Shown piece after piece: positions 23,584 to 36,215 of a DNA stretch of 64,000 nucleotides. A model generated the notes under the pieces. The model saw only the letters and a program-made list of their open reading frames with translations. It was not told where the DNA came from and ran no database searches. How positions within the stretch are numbered: position 1 is the first letter of the stretch; every line of letters starts with the position of its first letter. The stretch is from Amaurobius ferox. Its lineage: Eukaryota; Arthropoda; Arachnida; Araneae; Amaurobiidae. Where the stretch lies: contig OX578144.1 of NCBI GenBank assembly GCA_951213105.1, forward strand, positions 79,285,801 through 79,349,800. The letters run 5' to 3'. Made by a program: the position numbers and the translations under genes.

Positions 23584-24243
23584 CCAAATAAGCACTCCTC
23601 CAGTTGCAGTTATGCAACAGTAATTTGTTTTAGGGTAACTGATCCTTTCCTTACAAAATTTAATGGCCATTGTGCATTTTGGGGACGTACAAGTAACCCA
23701 ATCAGAGAAGAGACAACAAAAATACAATTATAAATTTGCCTTGGCTTTAATTAGTGCTGGAATATTTAACAGAATTATAATCCCAAATAAGTGATTAGAC
23801 TCAAATGATATAATTAAGTGTTAAAAGGAATGAGTCTAAAATAATGTGGCACACAGAGTATATTGATAAAATAATGCTGCCTAAAGATATGAATAAGTTT
23901 TGTCTTGAATAGAATACTGATACAAAATGATATATTTAAGATTCATAAATTAATCTTAATTGAAGTATTATGTAGTGGTAAATTGCAAAGGTATTTGTTG
24001 TATATTGATAATAACAGTTATGATAATATGAATGATATATTGAGCCCAAGAGGCAAGTTTTAATACATAAACATTGAATTAGCTCGGTGAGGCAAATTAA
24101 TGAGATAAATTGAAAAATGCTTTAAAATTAATAATTGATATTAATGATTATAATAGATGATAGTGTGCTAATAAATCGATGTGATACCCTCCTTTAAACC
24201 TTTCATTTATACTTTGTATATTGTTTGCTTATTTACTTTTCAG
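23584..24243. other. No gene recognised
   Basis: AT-rich spacer between R1 and the candidate micro-exon; no repeat identified. Confidence 0.35.
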
Positions 24244-24253
24244 AATGTCGAAG
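24244..24253 (+). other. Candidate 10-nt first coding micro-exon
   Basis: A pyrimidine-rich tract ending TTTACTTTTCAG is followed by AATGTCGAAG and then a consensus donor GTAAGTA. If real, it is a 10-nt exon encoding the start Met-Ser-Lys of a plus-strand gene whose remaining exons I cannot place. The match could be chance. Confidence 0.25.
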
Positions 24254-24429
24254 GTAAGTAACATATGACAGGTAATCCGATCCACTAAGCGATGGCCAAA
24301 TCCTTATTGGAATTTAGATGTTGATTAATGGTCAAGAGCTTAAGTAATATTTTATAAACTTTGTCGTATTTACTTACTCTTCTGAAACATTTGTTTGTAC
24401 AACACTTGATTTATGTCAGTTGGTTACCG

Positions 24430-24504
24430 CCCCCCCCCCTCCCGAATGCATTACAATATGGTGAAAATTTTGCGAACGTCCCACCTGCTTTTTAGGGGGG
24501 GGGG
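24430..24504. repeat. Paired C10 and G10 runs
   Basis: C10 at 24430-24439 and G10 at 24495-24504, 55 bp apart, can pair into a hairpin; the G strand may form four-stranded structures. Confidence 0.7.
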
Positions 24505-26490
24505 AGCAGTACTAAATGTGACAACAAGGATTTATTTAGTGGAGTAATTTGCGAATAAATTTACAATCCTCCATCTGAATCGTTGAGTTATTTATTGCTT
24601 ATATTTACCACAACAAACAGCACAGACGAACCTACATACAGAAACACACATAGATTCCTTTTATTATGTAAGCTGGCGTAATTCTATTATACGTATGCGC
24701 GCTTGATATCCCATAGTTTTGACCACGCATTTTCCTAGGTCCTTTATGGGCCGAAGTGTTAATTTAAAGCTATGTCTGGCCTTAAATGATTCTAAACCCG
24801 ACCCTAGTTCAAACACATTTAAAATCTAAAGCCCGAACTATAAGATTTTCAGCTATATTTAAAGTCATAAACCTGATTCATCTAAATACGTGCCCAGAAT
24901 TATGAGAGAGGGTATTTTTTAAGGATTTTTTTTCTCTACATTGCTGAAAAATTAATTTTTCGTACATTTTGTATCTTTTATAGCCTATCAAAATATAGAC
25001 ATTCCTCCCCTAATTTCCAGATTTCGGCCGAACCCTGGCCCGACCAGAAACTCTACCGGAAAAATATATTGCCCGATGTAGTCCACGGACCGGAGATGGT
25101 TTAAGTCCGAAAGACAGGCCCAAGTGCTTTCGTTCTTGATTCCCCGTTAAAAGGACTACCTACCTCATCTCTTACCTTGGCCAGAAATTATTATTTATCA
25201 TAAACTATGCAGTCACTCACATCGAAAAAGGGGAACTAATTCCACGTTCCTAACATAAACGCAGCAGAGAGAACGCCTACAAATCGGAGGAACATCGGCA
25301 CCAGGCAAACAAATTAGAAGAATCCATGCAAACGAAATACGGCATCGTTTTCTTTTCTCTTCCTCGAGAGCGGGAGGAGGGAAGCTGAAACTCATCTATC
25401 TTCGGAGAAGAGACAGTCCCGAAGCCGTTTTTCCTTTACAAGATTCTTCGGGCAGGTTTTCTCGAAACAAACTGATATAAAAGTGTGTTCATTTGAATAA
25501 TGCTCTCTCTCTCGTGGAGATGTGGAATCCAGATATACGAAGCAATTGAAACCGAAAAGGGGGGAAGCGATGTAGGATTCATTTCATTACGTCCGTGCAA
25601 GACGCTGACAGAACTAAAAGGAATAGAAATGGACAATTTATAAGAAGACATCTGCAGTGTGAGGTTTCATTCGACTTTGTCATCAATTTTCGGATTCTTT
25701 TTAGATCCATTTCTATCGTAGATGTCTGCACTGGCTAGTGCTTAGCCCGTTGGTTTAGATTCAACCCGGAACGTTGATGAAGTCGTGCTGAATTCCTCTT
25801 AAACCTATTCTGGTTGGGCCCAAGTCGAGCCGTGCCGGAAAAATTAAATGTTTGATAAAATGTGTAATTGAAATTGAATGGTACACATAATTTTGTTGAT
25901 TACTACTGCTACGTAAAGATAAATGTTTAAAAATTCAGCGTTTTTCTTAATTCTGAACACAAAAGCTAATGTTTTAGATATTGAGACTATTCAATAGACA
26001 TCGCTTCAGGTTGCACCGGGCCGAGACTTGAAAATCTTCGGCCCTGGCTGGATTGGATCCCCTCTCCCACAATTTGAAGCCTTCAGGACCGATTTATGAA
26101 CAAATCATCTCATATTTTTTTTTTTAAACGAATGCTATTTCATAACACTAATAATAATTCAAATTAACTTTTTAAAAATACATTTTTATTTATTAGCTAG
26201 CAGTATGCCTGTTCTTCGCACGAAATATAAAATATAAAGAAACATAAATTTATAATTATGTGCAAACCTCCTATAGGATTCTAATTAACATTGTTATTCA
26301 AAACAGTCTATTAAAATTCCTCTTAAAAAAAGTATATGGATCTCTATTATTGCTATACAAAATTATCTTCACAGGCAGATCTGAAGAATAAAATATCCTG
26401 GTCCTGCTTGAGAATAAATTTACAAAAAATGTTTTTTTATTCCTACAAAATGACATAGATTATCAAGGAAATTGAACTTAATTTTGCAAA
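24505..26490. other. Unassigned; locally higher GC
   Basis: About 24640-25800 is less AT-rich than its surroundings and holds short minus-strand frames (25213-25395, 25436-25651) without recognisable motifs. No gene is supported. Confidence 0.35.
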
Positions 26491-26965
26491 ATATTGAATT
26501 TTCATCAATTTTTTTATTAATTCAGCGTCATTTTATCAATTTGGCAATATTTTGATCAATTTGAGACATTTTAAAAAATTGCCAAATTTGTCGCCAAATG
26601 GCACGGCCGAACTGACAGACAGACCCTTTCGGTATATCATTACAATACTGTCCCCTAACAAAACACAATTAATTTCATTGATTTGGCTTAATTTTATCAA
26701 TTTGGAGACATTTTTTATCGATTTGGCGATATTTTTATTGATTTGGCGAAAGTTTTATTGATTTGGCGATATTTCAAAAAGTCGCTAAATTTGTAGTCAA
26801 GCGGAATAGTTTGACTGACTGACAAGCGATACCGAAACATCATTATAGTATTATCTCTTAACAAAACACAAATAATTTTAATGATTTGGCGTCATTTTTA
26901 TCAATTTGGCGACATTTTTATCGATTTGAAAACAATTTAGTCTATTTGGCAATATTTGAGAAAAA
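26490..26965. repeat. Degenerate TTGGCGA tandem repeat with higher-order unit
   Basis: Repeats of about 22-25 bp around ATTTTTATCAATTTGGCGAC. Superimposed is a unit of about 205 bp: a GACAGACAGACC / GACTGACTGACA block followed by CGGTATATCATT- or CCGAAACATCATT-like sequence and AACAAAACACAA recurs at about 26609 and 26812. Related motifs occur at 7825-7960 and 10945-11010. Confidence 0.65.
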
Positions 26966-27500
26966 GTTGTCAATCAGGTGATATTCCGTCAAACTCAGAG
27001 ATTTGAATTCGCAGATATGAAGAATAAAACATCCTGATCCATATTGTATATACTAAAATTAAAACACTAAAATGGTATTAGAAGATATATCCGTACAACT
27101 ATTATTCTGTTTCAACTATTGGTTATACACAATGAGTTTATTGGCTAAACACCATATAAGTTAATTGGTTAAACATGATATATGAGTTTGAAGACTCTTT
27201 CCCAAAATAAAACAGATGATGTAAGAAATTGAAAATAATAATTCTCTTAATCTTTATGCATGAAGTACGTAATTAATATATAATTCAGTCAAAAATACTA
27301 TTCCGTTCATTTATAAAATATATTTTTATATTCATTTCTTTATTATTTAAATCTGAATAAAAAAAAATCAATTAAAATCATCTTCTGTATTTGATTTAAC
27401 TGCGTTGCTGCGCAACATGATGTAAAAATGAATCTTCCTCTGAAAATACTCATAATTAAATAACTAACCATTTTGATGTCGTCATATTTTTTATTGTTGA

Positions 27501-27745
27501 GTAAGAGCCTTTGGAAAATAAATCATGGTGATAGAGTTTCCATTTGCCTTCTTGTTTTAAACCAGTAATTTCCAACCTTTTTTGTTTGAAGGAACCATAG
27601 AATTGAAAGAGAGAAGATAAGAGCCTATGGAAAATAAACCATGGAGACAGTGTTTCCATTTGCCTTTATGTTTTAAACCAGCGATTTCCAATGTATTTGG
27701 TTTTTAGAAAACATGGAGTTAGAGAGGAGATAAAACTCCTATGGA
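27501..27745. repeat. Tandem duplication, unit about 117 bp
   Basis: Two copies of a unit with AAGAGCCT(T/A)TGGAAAATAA, TTTCCATTTGCCTT and GTTTTAAACCAG, plus a third partial unit ending ACTCCTATGG. Confidence 0.7.
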
Positions 27746-27829
27746 GGGTTCGTTTTTCATAATTATCTCGACACTTGGTCCTGGAAACTCGAACATGGAC
27801 TAAATTTAAAATGGGGCTATTTCACGGCT

Positions 27830-28010
27830 ACCTACTAGATTTCATAAAATTCTGTGCATCAGTTCTCTCGTGATGATAAGACAAACACACATACAATTTG
27901 TTTGTCTGTCTGTCTGTTTGTCTCATTATTACGGGGAAACGGCTGCACCAAATGTAATGAAATTTTGATGAGTAGCTTTTCTCATGAGTAGTTTCTTCTG
28001 ATAATTCCAT
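27830..28010 (-). repeat. Fragment resembling the microsatellite core of H/R1/K-type elements
   Basis: Contains TTGTCTGTCTGTCTGTTTGT next to ACGGGGAAACGGCTGCACCA and AATGAAATTTTGATGAGT, the type of phrase found beside the microsatellite in families H, R1 and K. No ends identified. Confidence 0.4.
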
Positions 28011-28628
28011 TGGTAAGCAAAGTCGTTACAGCAGACTATGTTTATAATTATGATTTATCAATGAATTTATAGTTTTTTTATTCCATTGTCTGCTGGCTAT
28101 TCTGTTAATCAAGCTATTGAAAAACAATGCTATAATTAATTATTTGATTTTAATACTTGAAAATAAGGGAACATAGAGTGATCGGAAATTAAATATTGTT
28201 TTACATATCTCAATTTCTGTGTTAACAGAACTGTAAATATGCGCGCCATCTTTGTGCTTAAATTTGAAGTGGTTTTTAATATTCAGGTACTTTATTAAGT
28301 GTGCAGGTATTGCATTAAATGAACTCTATATAAATAAAATTAAAAATCCACCTGTTTGTCTCGCTCATATCTTTCCTTTTTGTGAGAATTATTATTAAAT
28401 TTCGAAGAAAGGCTCTAAATATTAAAAGTTTACTTGTGAATTTTAAGTTTCTTTACATTGTAGTTTTTTTACGAAGAACGGGTAAACTACTAGTCTGTCT
28501 ATAAATTCAAGTTAGGACACAATTTAATTATGAAGACGGTCCCTAATGTAAATTAGATAGGTCGGATTCTTCAGAGTCTTAACAAATCTTTTAGTTTAAC
28601 CAAATAACCGAATTTAAATTTTTATTTC

Positions 28629-28941
28629 TTAACTGCAAATAAAATTGAAACAATTTAAAACAAACGATTTGGAAGACAAGGTGAAAAGGTGCGGAACTAC
28701 CGAATTTCTGCTGAAGATCACAAAACAAAGACAGACAATCACAATATGCATGCAATTGGCGACATCCAGATTCGAATACACGCCAACTCTTCGAGGAGAA
28801 AACGGGGAAAAATCTTTCTCATCAATCTTTGAGGCAGCATTCAAATTGGCAATAAGCCTGGGTTTTCTGCCAGGCGTGACTTTGGCTGTTTTCAATGTTT
28901 CTCTCAGAAAAGACGTGCGATACATCTTTTCCCACAACTAG
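28629..28941. other. Segment open on both strands, not called as a gene
   Basis: About 100 codons are open on plus (28645-28941) and on minus (28629-28937). Composition is less AT-rich than its flanks. Neither translation shows a domain I recognise; it may be an exon or chance. Confidence 0.25.
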
Positions 28942-29800
28942 TGTCGGCAAGTAGCGTTTTCTAAAGATTTGGAATTTAAAAAAAAGTTTTATTATGAGCG
29001 AAGACTAGGCAGATTTTTCATATCAGAGGCAATCACAGTGAGGGATGCAAGGTCCTTAGCACAGCTTTTGTAGTAATATTTCATTAATCTTTCTGTGTAG
29101 TGAATAACACAAATTACGTCATTTTGAAAATTCAATTGCGTTGAATCCTTGTTATAACGTGAGTTCTCGGGGAGCCATGTTTAAAAAGGACAGTCGCGTT
29201 ATAAACGAGGAGTGCTATTTTAATGCTCAACTTTCAGTCTTAAATGGTTGTCTGTTTTTATGTTCTAAATATATGTTCTTAAGTTCTGTATTTAGTTTTC
29301 TGTCAAACAAAGATGTTTACAGCAGAAGTCGGTATTCTACAGACTTTAATTTTTTTTTTTTAGTAGAAAAACTGCGACTACATAGCACATACATTGCTTA
29401 CTATTGAACGCACAAATAGTAGTGTATCAATCATTCGGTGCTGCTGATTCTATTAAGTCTCTTTTTTGTTCGTAATTTCCCTTTTTATGGAGACTAATTG
29501 GATTAACCTTAGTGAGGAAGTGGTGTCTTTCTGCCCTCCAAACTAACGCAGAACAAAAAGTATCAGTACCTTTCAGAGTATCCTCTGATGCGAAAAAAGT
29601 TTCAGGATCTCCAGAAAACAGAAAGAGGCGTGAGGCAGAGCGATTGAAAAATAAAAGGGAGACATGCTTACACCCGCGTTGAATCCGAAACTGCTGCACA
29701 ACCTAGGATTTTATAAGCGGGACTCACTGTAATTCTGTATGAGAGATACAGTTCAATTAGCTGGACTCCTAATATTATAAAAAGCTACGGCTCCTCCATT

Positions 29801-31077
29801 TTTTAACACTTTACAACAAAGTTGAACAGTGTTTATGACTTTGCTCATTCTGTCTGTCTGTCCGTTAGCACGATAACTGCCGTAAAAATGACTTTATGAA
29901 ATTTTAGTATGTTGTTCAGACTGTCTGTGGCACCTATGGGAATATAAATGAATAGTATCACCCAATTAGTTTTGGATTGAACCTGGGTTGAAAAAATGAA
30001 ATACGTTGAACCCTGTGGGACCTAATTTTTCAAACATTTTTTAAGCAGATTTGAAATTCACAAATTACTTCGAAAATTTTAGGAAATATTCAAATTATCC
30101 CTTAAAATATATAAAAAAAAGTTTCAGCAAAATATATTCAGTAGTTTTTTAAATAAAAGTTAAAATAATAATTACGCCTTTTATATGAAGAGATCACGTG
30201 ACCCACTTCAAAATAAAATATGGCATCCATCTTGTGTCAAAATCGTGATTTTTAAAGTTCTTTCTAATTCATATTTAGTGTTGTATCCGTCCTAAAACCG
30301 CTTTATTTTTGTTTAAATTCTGTGCATCTCTACATACTGAAATAACGCAATTACTATATATTTGAGTTTAAAGGATCATCGAACTTTGATTATTTTTACA
30401 ACGAAGCCTATTTTTCACTTATGGAAAATGCAAATACCAAAAGATGTTGAATGAGTTGTACAAGAATTGCTTCATTTCTTTAACGCAAAATTATTTAGCT
30501 CATGGAGTCTGCAATATAGCTGATATGAATGAAATATCAATTGATTTTACAGAGAGAAGGACGATTTTTTCGATGAAGTTATAAACATAGAGTTTAATTA
30601 CTTGTATCTCCATGGTCTTATGTTTTTAAATAAAATAAATTATTATAGTATTGGGATGAATGAAATGAATGGGAAAATGTTTATGAATGAAGTGCTGCTT
30701 TTATAGAGAGAACCAGGCTTGTTATATTTCGATGACGTCATTTGAATAAATTTCATTTGTTTTCGATGAAGTTTTCAAATATAATAAATTATTGCAGTAT
30801 TATGACAATTTTAAAGATATTATCGAGGAATGTGTCTCATTTTAGACACGTTTAAACCAGGCAATTTATATTTCAATGCCGTCATTTGAATGAAGTTCAT
30901 TTTTTTCGATCAAGTTTTAAGTTTTCAAATATAATAAATTAATGTAGTATTGTGATAATTTTAAAAATATTACCGATCAATAATGTCTCGCATTTTAGAG
31001 ATGTTTAAATAAAATTGCATTGAAGTTGGAAAGTGTTTCATTATGAATGCTTTATGCATGATTGATCTTTCTTGTTT
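29801..31077 (-). mobile_element. Family R1 element, full inverted copy
   Basis: Reverse complement of the 22272-23583 plan: hairpin AACACTTTACAACAAAGTTG first, TCTGTCTGTCTGTCCG, GCACGATAACTGCCGTAAAA, GATCACGTGACCC, and at the far end TTATGCATGATTGATCTTTC. One of the two CACGTG motifs is lost here. Confidence 0.82.
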
Positions 31078-31379
31078 TTTCTCCACCGCTTCTTCAAAGA
31101 TTTCTCGCTGGTTCTGCGTGCTAAAGTTGATTGCATTCAAGACCTAGAGATTAATATAAACCATTGATTCGATTGATTCATTTGAGGTTAAATCATTGTA
31201 TGCATATTTAAACATCTAACTGTGCTATATGTTCTATAATATTATATTATATATGATTTTAAAAATATACATATTTTGATCGCGGACTGGATGGGTATAA
31301 ATTGCCCAATGTTCCTTTTTTTTCCTGTTATGTGCATTTAATGATGGGCGTTTCACGCTCGAAAACGCTCAGACTTATA

Positions 31380-32505
31380 CAGATGGGGGACAGAATAATA
31401 CGAACACCTGTGAAGTAAGGGAAAATCTTTATTAATAGGGGATTGGACCACCCTTTGACTGAAGTGCACATTGTATGCGACGTGGGGTATATGCATAGAG
31501 GTCATGTACAATATTCAATAATGTTCAAGTCAGGAGACTGAGGATGCCCAGCCGAGATGTCCAGCTTCATCGTCATGTTCTTCGAACCGTGCTTGAACAC
31601 ACCGCGCAGTATGGATAGGAGCGTTGTCTTCTTGAAAAACTGTTCGCTCTCCAGGGAATAAAGTGTGGATAAAAAGGATTGACATGATCCCCAGATTGCT
31701 TCGATAGTGATCAGCTTTGATCTTCCCATGCAGGGTAGCAAGTGCTCCAAGACCACGCCAAGATATCGCACCCCATACTAAAAGGGAGCCCACTCCATGC
31801 TTCACAGTTTGCAAGAGGCAGTAAGGTGTAAACGCTTCTCTGGGCGTTCTCCAGACATAAACACGCCCGATGGTCTAAAAGTGTGAATGCCGATTCATCA
31901 GACCAGATGACTTGTTGCCACTGCTGTGGGGACCAGCTTCTGTGAACTCAGCACCATTGGCGTCGCTTGAAAGCATTACTTGATGTCACCAGCGGTTTGC
32001 GAATTGCCACTCTGCCATAAATGTTCGCAGCATGGAGTTCCCTATTGACAGTTTTAGTTGAAATGGGGTCCTGCAGAAGACTGTTCACTTCTGATGTTAT
32101 CTCTGGTAATGATTGTTTGTGCTTTCGGGCCACTATGCGCTTCAACACCCGTCTATCTTTATCATTAAGCTTTCTTTCGCCCACTGTTGTGCTTTGAAGA
32201 TGCCACCTTAGCGTCTTTCGTGTACGCTGTCATAACGGCTGATACCGTTATTCTTGCACGCCCCAAAACGGTTTGCTGTTTCTGTCACAGAGGCTCCAGC
32301 TAAACGCGCTCCAACAATCATACCTCTTTGGAACTCTGTCGGCTCTGACATTGCAGCGTGTCAGTATGATAGAGACATGTAACACCTATGATGTTGAGAG
32401 AATGATACATTCCCTTTCACGACCACAAGGTGGCGCGACTGTACTGTAGATGTAAAACACAGCATACTTTTTCACAGATGTTCGTATTATTTTGTACCCC
32501 ATCTG
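31380..32505 (-). mobile_element. Tc1/mariner-type element with intact ends
   Basis: 1126 bp between TA dinucleotides (31378-31379 and 32506-32507). The terminal inverted repeats run about 37 bp with a few mismatches: CAGATGGGGGACAGAATAAT on the left, CAGATGGGGTACAAAATAAT from the right. It carries a broken transposase on the minus strand. Confidence 0.92.
31432..32351 (-). pseudogene. Tc1-like transposase, frameshifted and internally deleted
   Basis: The frame opens with MSEPTEFQRGMIVGARLAGA at 32351, runs through a helix-turn-helix region (NDKDRRVLKRIVARKH) and shifts several times. Catalytic landmarks survive in different frames: WSDES (first Asp), EDNAPIH (second Asp) and SPDLNIIE (third acidic residue). 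After NIIE the normal stretch of roughly 40-50 residues is missing, and the family's usual C-terminal end follows directly (PRRIQCALQSKGGP). It cannot encode an active enzyme. Confidence 0.88.
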
Positions 32506-32846
32506 TATATACGTTTACATGAAAATAAGGACTTTTATATACTTTTACGTCTTTGTGTGAAAATAAAGACTTTTAGTTTTAAAGTTGTTCTGTATTTCCA
32601 AAATTTTAGACCTGCTATATTATCGTAGTTATTAATATAAACCTTTTCGTTTTAGTGTAAAAACAGGATGCAGCCAATGGCGTCACCAGAAAAAAAAATT
32701 AAGAAGGAGGGGGCGGAATTCCAAATATCATTTCATGGAACTTCGATAGGTCCCTGGGGAAATTGCCCCCCCCCCCCTCCCCCGAAATAGATTTTTTAAA
32801 AGTCTATATTTGGAATTTGAATCCTTGAAAATTGGCATGTAGGTGT

Positions 32847-33127
32847 TGTTGAAACCCAGACCGTCCGACCTACCAGAAAGGTGTAAGGTAACTGTTTGGA
32901 CGGTCGGGAAGTGCCACGCAATTTAGATCGGAACCCAGTGGGGGAGGCATCCACAGGGACCGTACCCTCCTTCCCCTACCACCAACCTCTCGGAAGGACT
33001 TTCGGACCCACATGTTTAACGTGATCGTACTCCGCATGAACACGGCGGCAGTTTTGGTAGTGGCTGGAATCGAACCCGGGCCTACCGAGTGCAACTCCAG
33101 CGCGCTAACCAATGGGCTACCGCGCCC
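32847..33127 (-). mobile_element. tRNA-derived SINE copy C, full length
   Basis: Minus-strand SINE, 281 bp, with B box GGTTCGATTCC, shared body and T1 hairpin tail. Perfect 15-bp duplication TTGGCATGTAGGTGT at 32832-32846 and 33128-33142. A C12 run lies just upstream (32766-32777). Confidence 0.95.
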
Positions 33128-33289
33128 TTGGCATGTAGGTGTGCTTTAATGATTCATGAAAAAAATGAACAAGTAAATTCGAAATAAAAATAAATAAATT
33201 GAAAATATGGCATTTTCGCATTTTCTTAATTTTGAAATAAAATACTGAACGCAAAAAAAAAAAAATAATCTAAAACAGTTTTTTTTTTT

Positions 33290-34420
33290 TTAAACACTTC
33301 TTCTCATCCATCCTAAAGACCGGAAAAATAATAAGTATAGTATGGTAGAAAGGTAGTAATAAGACATATAAAGGCGTTAAAAAACATGAGAAGGGGATGT
33401 TAAAATAAACAATAAAAATATTGATTAAGAGGAGATTAAAAAATCACACAATTTCTTTTTTTTTTTTTTCAGAGTTTTGTTAAAAAGTGGTGGATAAAAG
33501 AAAGTGGAAAATTATTTAGAGATACATTATCTGAATACAAACATAGAGAAAAATAGTACAGACGCTTTAGGTTGATTACAAAAAGAGGGGGTAAAAATAA
33601 ACAATTAAAATCAATCTGCAAACAATCAATTATCCGATCGGAGAATCAAAAAATTGGGCGCATCGAAACTAAAAGAAAATTACTAACTTTTCCAGTTTTG
33701 TAATCACTGCTGATAGGGAGCTCTGAAAGAGAATACGTTTTTTTTCTTCTTCAGTTTGTAAAAAATAATGAGCGAGAAATCTGAAATAATTTTCAGTGAT
33801 ACATCAACTCAACCAAATTACTGGGGAAATTAAGCATTCAGGTTGATTAGGAAAAATAGGCCAATAAACTATGAGGATTGTTAAAATCGAAGGTCACTAA
33901 ACAAATTATATTTTCTCAAAAGTAAATAAACGAAAAGTTTAAAATATGTTTCAGAGATTCATCAGTCCCACCCAAATACAGGAAAAGTAAACTTCAAGTT
34001 AAATAAAAAAAAAAGAGGGGGATAATAAATTGCGGGACATTTAGAATTAGAAACAATCAAAATATTCGAGTGAGGTTAAAAAAAGGCGCTAAGAGAAAAT
34101 TTTTAAATTTTGCTGTCAATGGCGAGGGGGCTGTAAAGGAGACCAAATTTTCGTTTTTCTTAGCTCTGGGTAAAATAATAAACAAACACACCTGAAACAT
34201 CGTTCAGAGATACATTAACCCAAACCAATACAGGTTAGGAACTACGTGATTAGGAAACGAAAAAAAAAAATGTAAGAGGGTGGAAATGAAGACAATTTAT
34301 TAAAGCATTCGAGTGGAGTTTAAAAAGACTTGGATCATCCAGACTAAGATAAAAATAACAAAATTTTCATATTTTTGGTCACTGATTGAAGGTGCTGCAA
34401 AAACATAAAATTTTCCTTTT
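33290..34420. repeat. Degenerate long-unit tandem array
   Basis: Units of about 150-280 bp, marked by CAGAGATACATTA-like boxes near 33520, 33802, 33952 and 34206, GGTTGATTA(C/G)(A/G)AAAA, AAAAAGAGGGGG and AAAATTTTC blocks. Strong drift, no coding frame. Confidence 0.5.
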
Positions 34421-35216
34421 CTCCCTTACCCACCTCGTACACCACCTGGAAATACTTACTTAGAAACTCCTGGATTTAAGGTTTTTATATTTTTATTCTT
34501 TAATAAGAGAACTTATTAAAACTTCTTATTTTTATTTCGGCTTAGATTTAGACTCCTGGAAATCGGAAAATACACCTTGAAAATAGCTTGTAATACATAG
34601 CGATATATTATTTCCGAGTTCAATGCAAGAATCAGAGAGAAACTTTTGCATAATCGTGGTTTTCTCTTTGCTTTTAGTGTTTAGAAAAACTCTTGGGGGA
34701 AAATGTTCGAACCTTCTTGAAAAACTCCTGGAAATGGATTCTTGCATTAAACTCGGAAAGAATGAGAATGTGAACCTCCGTTATGCACCAAGAAATAAAT
34801 TTCTATCTCCACCACAAATCGCAATCCTAATATGATAGCTTTTCAAATAAACATTTTCCAAATGATTCCCTTGAGATGTATCCTCTTAATTATATCCCAT
34901 TGCATATGCAATCATTCCTTATTGCTGGAGTGCACTGTCCTATTAGTTTGTTGAATATTCAGTCCGAATCTTCATCTCTTGGTATACACCGTCATTTTGA
35001 ATTACGTCCGTAAGATGGATGGCATTTTTCGCGGTCTTTAATTTTCTAAGGGGGAGGAGTTTGAAGTATATATGTGCTGCATCAACGGTTTTGATTCGTG
35101 TTGCATCGAGCAGTTTCTCCCATTTCTAAGGGTGATCTGGCAAGTTGAAATTCGAAGGAGAGATTTGTTTTTGATGATGGTTTTATCTGGAAAGTACATA
35201 GTGTAACATTGTCTGA
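34421..35216. other. No gene recognised
   Basis: Short frames on both strands (34532-34835) arise from a partly inverted AAGAATC(C/A) / CTCCTGGAAAT sequence; nothing coding is supported. Confidence 0.35.
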
Positions 35217-36026
35217 TATCTGCATGAAAATATTTTTACTTTCACATACTATTTTGTTAGAAAAGGTATTGTTTTGCCAAAAATTTTCGAACACGAAATT
35301 TTAGCGGATTATTAATTAAACACGTGTTTGGAAATATGCCCGTGTGTGTGTTGGGGGGGGGGGGGGGTATATTATCTGACAGATCTTCTGCATGAGCCGC
35401 CTACCTTGTGTGATTGATCTGTATGAAAATATTTTTATTTTAATGCATAGAAAAGGTATTGTTATCCCGCGCTTGAAAAAAATTCGAACTCAAAATTTTG
35501 ACGTATAAGGATATATTGACTCGTTTGGAGAGGGGGGAGGGACGACAAATTTGTTTGGGCTACCTCCTTTATGTGATCTGTATGTAAATATTTTAACTTT
35601 ATTGCATAGAAAATGTACTTTTTTTCCCCGAAAATTTTTGAACTTGGAAATTTTGATGGATAAGCTTATTAACGCCCGTGAGTGTGTGTGTGTGTGTGGT
35701 GGTGGTGGTGGTGTGTGTGGGGGGGAGCTTAGTAGATCTGGCAGACAGGTTGAGAAGCATAAAAAATCTGTTCTTTTATACCTCCCACCCTTCTGCCTGA
35801 TACGCCGTTTAACTGTATATTTCTAAAAAAATGTAATCGTAAATATTTCTGTGTCTTCTCTAACATCATATTTCAAAATATGCGTGTGCTGGGGGGGGGG
35901 GGGGGGGTGATGTCAAATTTGCTCTGTACGCCACCTTTATGCGATCTGTATAATAGTATTTTATTGATAGAAAATGCATTATTTTCTAGAAAATTTTGAC
36001 GGATAAGCACATTAACACCCGTGTGT

Positions 36027-36057
<31 letters not shown>

Positions 36058-36215
36058 CTAGATGGATCTGTCAGGCAAGTTGCGGCAGAAACGTAAAAAT
36101 TCGGTTCTTGTGTATACCTCCCAACCTTCTACCGGATACACCGTTTAACTGTGCATTTATTAAAAATGTTATCGTAAAATTTCTGTACTTTCTCCATTAT
36201 GTTTATAACTATCAC
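35217..36215. repeat. Tandem array with (GT)n and long G runs
   Basis: Four diverged units start near 35217, 35420, 35573 and 35943. Each has GATCTGTATGAAAATATTTT, ATAGAAAA and GAAAATTTTGACGGATAAG, followed by CCCGTGTGTGTG and a G run. G runs: 35353-35367 (15), 35891-35907 (17), 36041-36057 (17). The last two units also share a downstream block of about 150 bp (ATACCTCCCA...CCGTTTAACTG). Confidence 0.75.

Noticed and set aside
28629..28941. Overlapping frames of about 100 codons on both strands
   Set aside because: Neither translation resembles a known family; open frames on both strands of one segment usually reflect composition. Kept only as a noted segment.
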